From positions 1 through 24,093 of the forward strand of contig JAFPTE010000103.1 of the NCBI GenBank assembly GCA_017400415.1: DNA of 24,093 bases, written 5' to 3'. The position numbers and the translations under genes were made by a program. The notes beneath the pieces were generated by a model that was not told the origin of the DNA, made no database searches, and was given only the letters and a program-made list of their open reading frames with translations. The first letter of the stretch is position 1, and every line of letters starts with the position of its first letter. Shown one piece after another: positions 22,308 through 24,093 of this stretch. The DNA is from Oscillospiraceae bacterium (GTDB lineage: Bacteria > Bacillota > Clostridia > Oscillospirales > Oscillospiraceae).

Positions 22308-23741
22308 ATGAAAGAGTTTATGGACCGTGACTTTCTGCTGGAGACCGATACCGCAAAGCACCTCTTCCATGACTACGCCGAGAAAATGCCCCTTATCGAC
22401 TATCACTGCCACATCTCCCCCCGGGAGATCTATGAGGACCGGCGGTTCAATAACCTTGTCGAGGTCTGGCTGGGGGGCAAGAACCCGGACGGCACCTATT
22501 TCGGCGACCACTATAAGTGGCGTGTAATGCGCTCCAACGGCGTTTCCGAGGACTACATCACCGGGGACAAGCCGGACTATGAGCGCTTCCTCAAGTTCGT
22601 TGAGAGCCTGGAAATGGCCATCGGCAACCCAATGTACCACTGGTGCAACCTGGAGCTGAGGCAGTTCTTCGGCTTCATGAAGCCCCTGACTCTGGAGACC
22701 GCAAAGGAGTGCTGGGACTTCTGCAACGACAAGCTGCAGCACGACCCGGATATGACGGTCCGGGGCATCATGCGGAAGGCCAGAGTGGCCATGGTGGGCA
22801 CCACCGACGACCCGGTGGACTCCCTGGAGTGGCACAAGCTCATCGCCGCCGACCCCACCATCTCCGTGAAGGTCTGCCCCAGCTTCCGGCCCGACAAGGC
22901 CGTGAACATCCACAAGGAGGGCTTCCGGGAGTACATGGCAAAGCTGGCCGCCTCCGTGGGCAGGACCGAGCTGCCGGACTTCCAGTCCGTCTGCGCCGCC
23001 CTCACCGAGCGCCTTGAATACTTTGCCCGGCTGGGCTGCCGGGCCGCCGACCACGGCCTGGACTACGTGCCCTTCCAGGACTGCTGCCCCAAGTGCGCCG
23101 ACAGGGCCTACAAGAAGGCCATGGCCGGCGAGGAGCTCACCGTCGAGGAGGCCGAGAAGTACCAGACTCAGCTGCTGCTGCACCTGGGCAGAGAGTACCA
23201 CCGCCTGGGCATAGCCATGCAGCTTCACTACTCCTGCCTGCGGAACGTGAACGAGCGGATGTACCGCCGCCTGGGCCCGGATACGGGCTTCGACACCATC
23301 GCCCAGAACACCTGCGGCTGGGCCATCGCCAGGCTCCTCTCCAAGCTGGACGAGAACGGCCAGTGCCCCAAGACCATCCTTTACAGCCTGAACCCCGCCG
23401 ACAACGAGCAGATAGGCACCATCATCGGCGCCTTCCAGTCTGACGAGGTCCCCGGCAAGATCCAGCACGGCTCCGCCTGGTGGTTCAACGACACCAAGAG
23501 CGGCATGGAGGCCCAGATGAAGAGCCTGGCCAACCTGGGCCTTCTGGGCAACTTCGTGGGCATGCTGACGGACAGCCGCTCCTTCCTCTCCTACGCCCGG
23601 CACGATTATTTCCGCCGCATTATGTGCGGCCTCATCGGCAGCTGGGTGGAAAACGGCGAGTATCCCAACTGCGACGCCAGCCTCAGAAAGATTGTGGAGG
23701 GCATCAGCTACAATAACGCAAAGCGCTACTTCGGCGTATAA
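22308..23741 (+). CDS. uxaC: Glucuronate isomerase (uronate isomerase)
   Basis: A 477-aa amidohydrolase-superfamily enzyme that isomerises D-glucuronate to D-fructuronate (and galacturonate to tagaturonate). The metal-binding DYHCHISP motif (H33 and H35) lies near the N-terminus, with GTTDDPVDSLEWH (164-176), SFRPDKA, MQLHYSCLRNVNERM and GMLTDSRSFLSYARHDYFRR all typical of UxaC. Length is normal. The ATG at 22308 has GAGGTAAG upstream, part of it formed by the kdgK stop. Together with kdgK and kdgA it covers the first and last steps of uronate breakdown; uxuA and uxuB must lie elsewhere. A strong terminator follows directly. Confidence 0.97.
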   Translation: MKEFMDRDFLLETDTAKHLFHDYAEKMPLIDYHCHISPREIYEDRRFNNLVEVWLGGKNPDGTYFGDHYKWRVMRSNGVSEDYITGDKPDYERFLKFVESLEMAIGNPMYHWCNLELRQFFGFMKPLTLETAKECWDFCNDKLQHDPDMTVRGIMRKARVAMVGTTDDPVDSLEWHKLIAADPTISVKVCPSFRPDKAVNIHKEGFREYMAKLAASVGRTELPDFQSVCAALTERLEYFARLGCRAADHGLDYVPFQDCCPKCADRAYKKAMAGEELTVEEAEKYQTQLLLHLGREYHRLGIAMQLHYSCLRNVNERMYRRLGPDTGFDTIAQNTCGWAIARLLSKLDENGQCPKTILYSLNPADNEQIGTIIGAFQSDEVPGKIQHGSAWWFNDTKSGMEAQMKSLANLGLLGNFVGMLTDSRSFLSYARHDYFRRIMCGLIGSWVENGEYPNCDASLRKIVEGISYNNAKRYFGV

Positions 23742-23746
23742 ATCAC

Positions 23747-23775
23747 AGCCCCCGGACACCGGTCCGGGGGCTTTT
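23747..23775 (+). terminator. Rho-independent terminator after uxaC
   Basis: A perfect 11-bp stem (23747-23757 with 23762-23772) with loop ACCG runs into TTTT at 23772-23775, six bases after the uxaC stop. Confidence 0.92.
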
Positions 23776-23790
23776 CCATATCCGGGGCCG

Positions 23791-24018
23791 TCAATCCCTC
23801 AGTCAGCCTTGCGGCTGACAGCTCCCGCACACAAGGGAGCCAAAGGGCGGTCTCTTTCTTCAAAGCCTTCCCCTGGAGGGGAAGGTGGCACGGCGCAAGC
23901 CGTGACGGATGAGGTGTCCCCTCCCTCTCTCCCTGCCCCCTGTGCGGGGCGGCCCCTCCCTCTCTCCCTGCCCCCCCTTGTGTAAAGGGGGGTGGCCCGA
24001 CAGGGCCGGGGAGATTGC
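23791..24018. repeat. Composite palindromic dispersed repeat (REP/MITE-like)
   Basis: At least five perfect hairpins lie in series: 23802-23819 (7-bp arms, TTGC loop), 23821-23840 (6-bp arms), 23866-23885 (9-bp arms, GG loop), 23889-23904 (6-bp arms, GCAA loop) and 23972-23992 (8-bp arms); GGCCC-GACA-GGGCC follows at 23994-24007. From memory, the motifs TCCCTCAGTCAGCC and GTGACGGATGAGGTG occur in dispersed intergenic repeats of gut Oscillospirales. No transposase gene or clear terminal repeat pair is visible. Copy number cannot be judged from one window. Confidence 0.7.
23918..23975 (+). repeat. 23-bp direct repeat pair inside the composite repeat
   Basis: The pyrimidine-rich 23-mer at 23918-23940 (core CCCTCTCTCCCTG) recurs exactly at 23953-23975. 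Each copy is followed by its own different G/C hairpin, which suggests two related modules, one inserted next to or copied from the other. Confidence 0.75.
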
Positions 24019-24041
24019 GGCCGGAAAAAACCAAGCAGCCG

Positions 24042-24070
24042 TTGACAGCTTCAGCCCCACATGCTATTAT
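24042..24070 (+). promoter_or_regulatory. Strong sigma-A promoter for a gene beyond the window
   Basis: Consensus TTGACA (24042-24047), an exact 17-nt spacer, and TATTAT (24065-24070, 5 of 6 matches). Predicted start is near 24077. The gene it serves lies to the right of the window. Confidence 0.75.
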
Positions 24071-24074
24071 GATT

Positions 24075-24086
24075 GTGCTATAGCAC
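24075..24086. promoter_or_regulatory. 12-bp perfect palindrome at the predicted transcription start
   Basis: GTGCTATAGCAC reads the same on both strands and covers the predicted +1 of the terminal promoter, a common place for a repressor operator. The regulator is unknown. Confidence 0.5.
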
Positions 24087-24093
24087 CGCATAA

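Larger units (their letters stand above)
23742..24093. other. Noncoding end region
   Basis: After uxaC there is no credible gene. The stretch holds the operon terminator (23747-23775), a composite palindromic repeat (23791-24018), and a promoter with a palindromic site (24042-24086) for a gene beyond the window. Open frames over it are by-products of GC-rich palindromes. Confidence 0.7.

Noticed and set aside
22293..23759. A 488-codon minus-strand open frame opposite uxaC
   Set aside because: A shadow of uxaC with repetitive Val/Leu/Gly composition and no domain.
23791..24018. CRISPR array
   Set aside because: The two exact 23-bp copies and varied hairpins do not form regularly spaced identical repeats, and there are no cas genes.
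23726..24091. A 121-aa minus-strand frame at the right end
   Set aside because: It runs through the terminator and the palindromic repeat; composition follows the repeat, not a protein.

Overview
The window looks like chromosomal DNA of a GC-rich Clostridia/Oscillospirales-type Firmicute, probably an uncultured gut Oscillospiraceae relative. The clues are AGGAGG-type ribosome binding sites, YidC/Jag paired as in SpoIIIJ-Jag, class II GalT, RecD2, ComF, SLH surface anchoring, a CotH-type kinase, and a GC-rich dispersed palindromic repeat of a kind I recall from gut Oscillospirales. The genus cannot be fixed from the sequence. I see no tRNA, rRNA, CRISPR array, phage or insertion-sequence gene.

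Layout. Positions 1-20092 hold 19 genes, all on the minus strand; 20305-23741 hold three genes on the plus strand. Reading in the direction of minus-strand transcription: tsaD (20092-19070); a structured 423-bp noncoding stretch with three tandem DnaA-box-like 9-mers; then a tightly packed run radC - uvrB - SLH-anchored CotH kinase - small membrane protein - recD2 - comF - mreB-like - galE - galT - unknown 113-aa gene - mnmG (18646-4814). Most junctions in this run overlap by 1-25 nt or are separated by 9-43 nt, so it is probably one operon of about 14 kb mixing DNA repair, surface, galactose and tRNA-modification functions. A strong sigma-A promoter at 4751-4780 then starts rpmH - rnpA - yidD - yidC - jag - acpP, the ribosome/RNase P/membrane-insertion cluster, closed by a terminator at 1366-1395. 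Past it lies a partial gene for a zinc-ribbon, membrane-anchored, propeller-like protein that runs off the window.

On the plus strand, kdgA-kdgK-uxaC encode the two ends of glucuronate catabolism: glucuronate isomerase, KDG kinase and KDPG aldolase. The middle steps (fructuronate reductase and mannonate dehydratase) are not in the window. The aldolase carries an extra C-terminal VOC/glyoxalase-like domain. A perfect 11-bp stem terminator ends this operon and is followed by a composite palindromic repeat. The window ends in a clear promoter with a 12-bp palindrome at its predicted start site, belonging to a gene outside the window.

The points most worth a second look are the noncoding region between radC and tsaD, the aldolase-VOC fusion, the CotH kinase-SLH fusion, the rearranged rpmH neighbourhood (mnmG where dnaA is usually found, acpP where mnmE is usually found), two abutting hairpins before rnpA, and the terminal repeat. 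I found no clear defence or other new multi-gene system.
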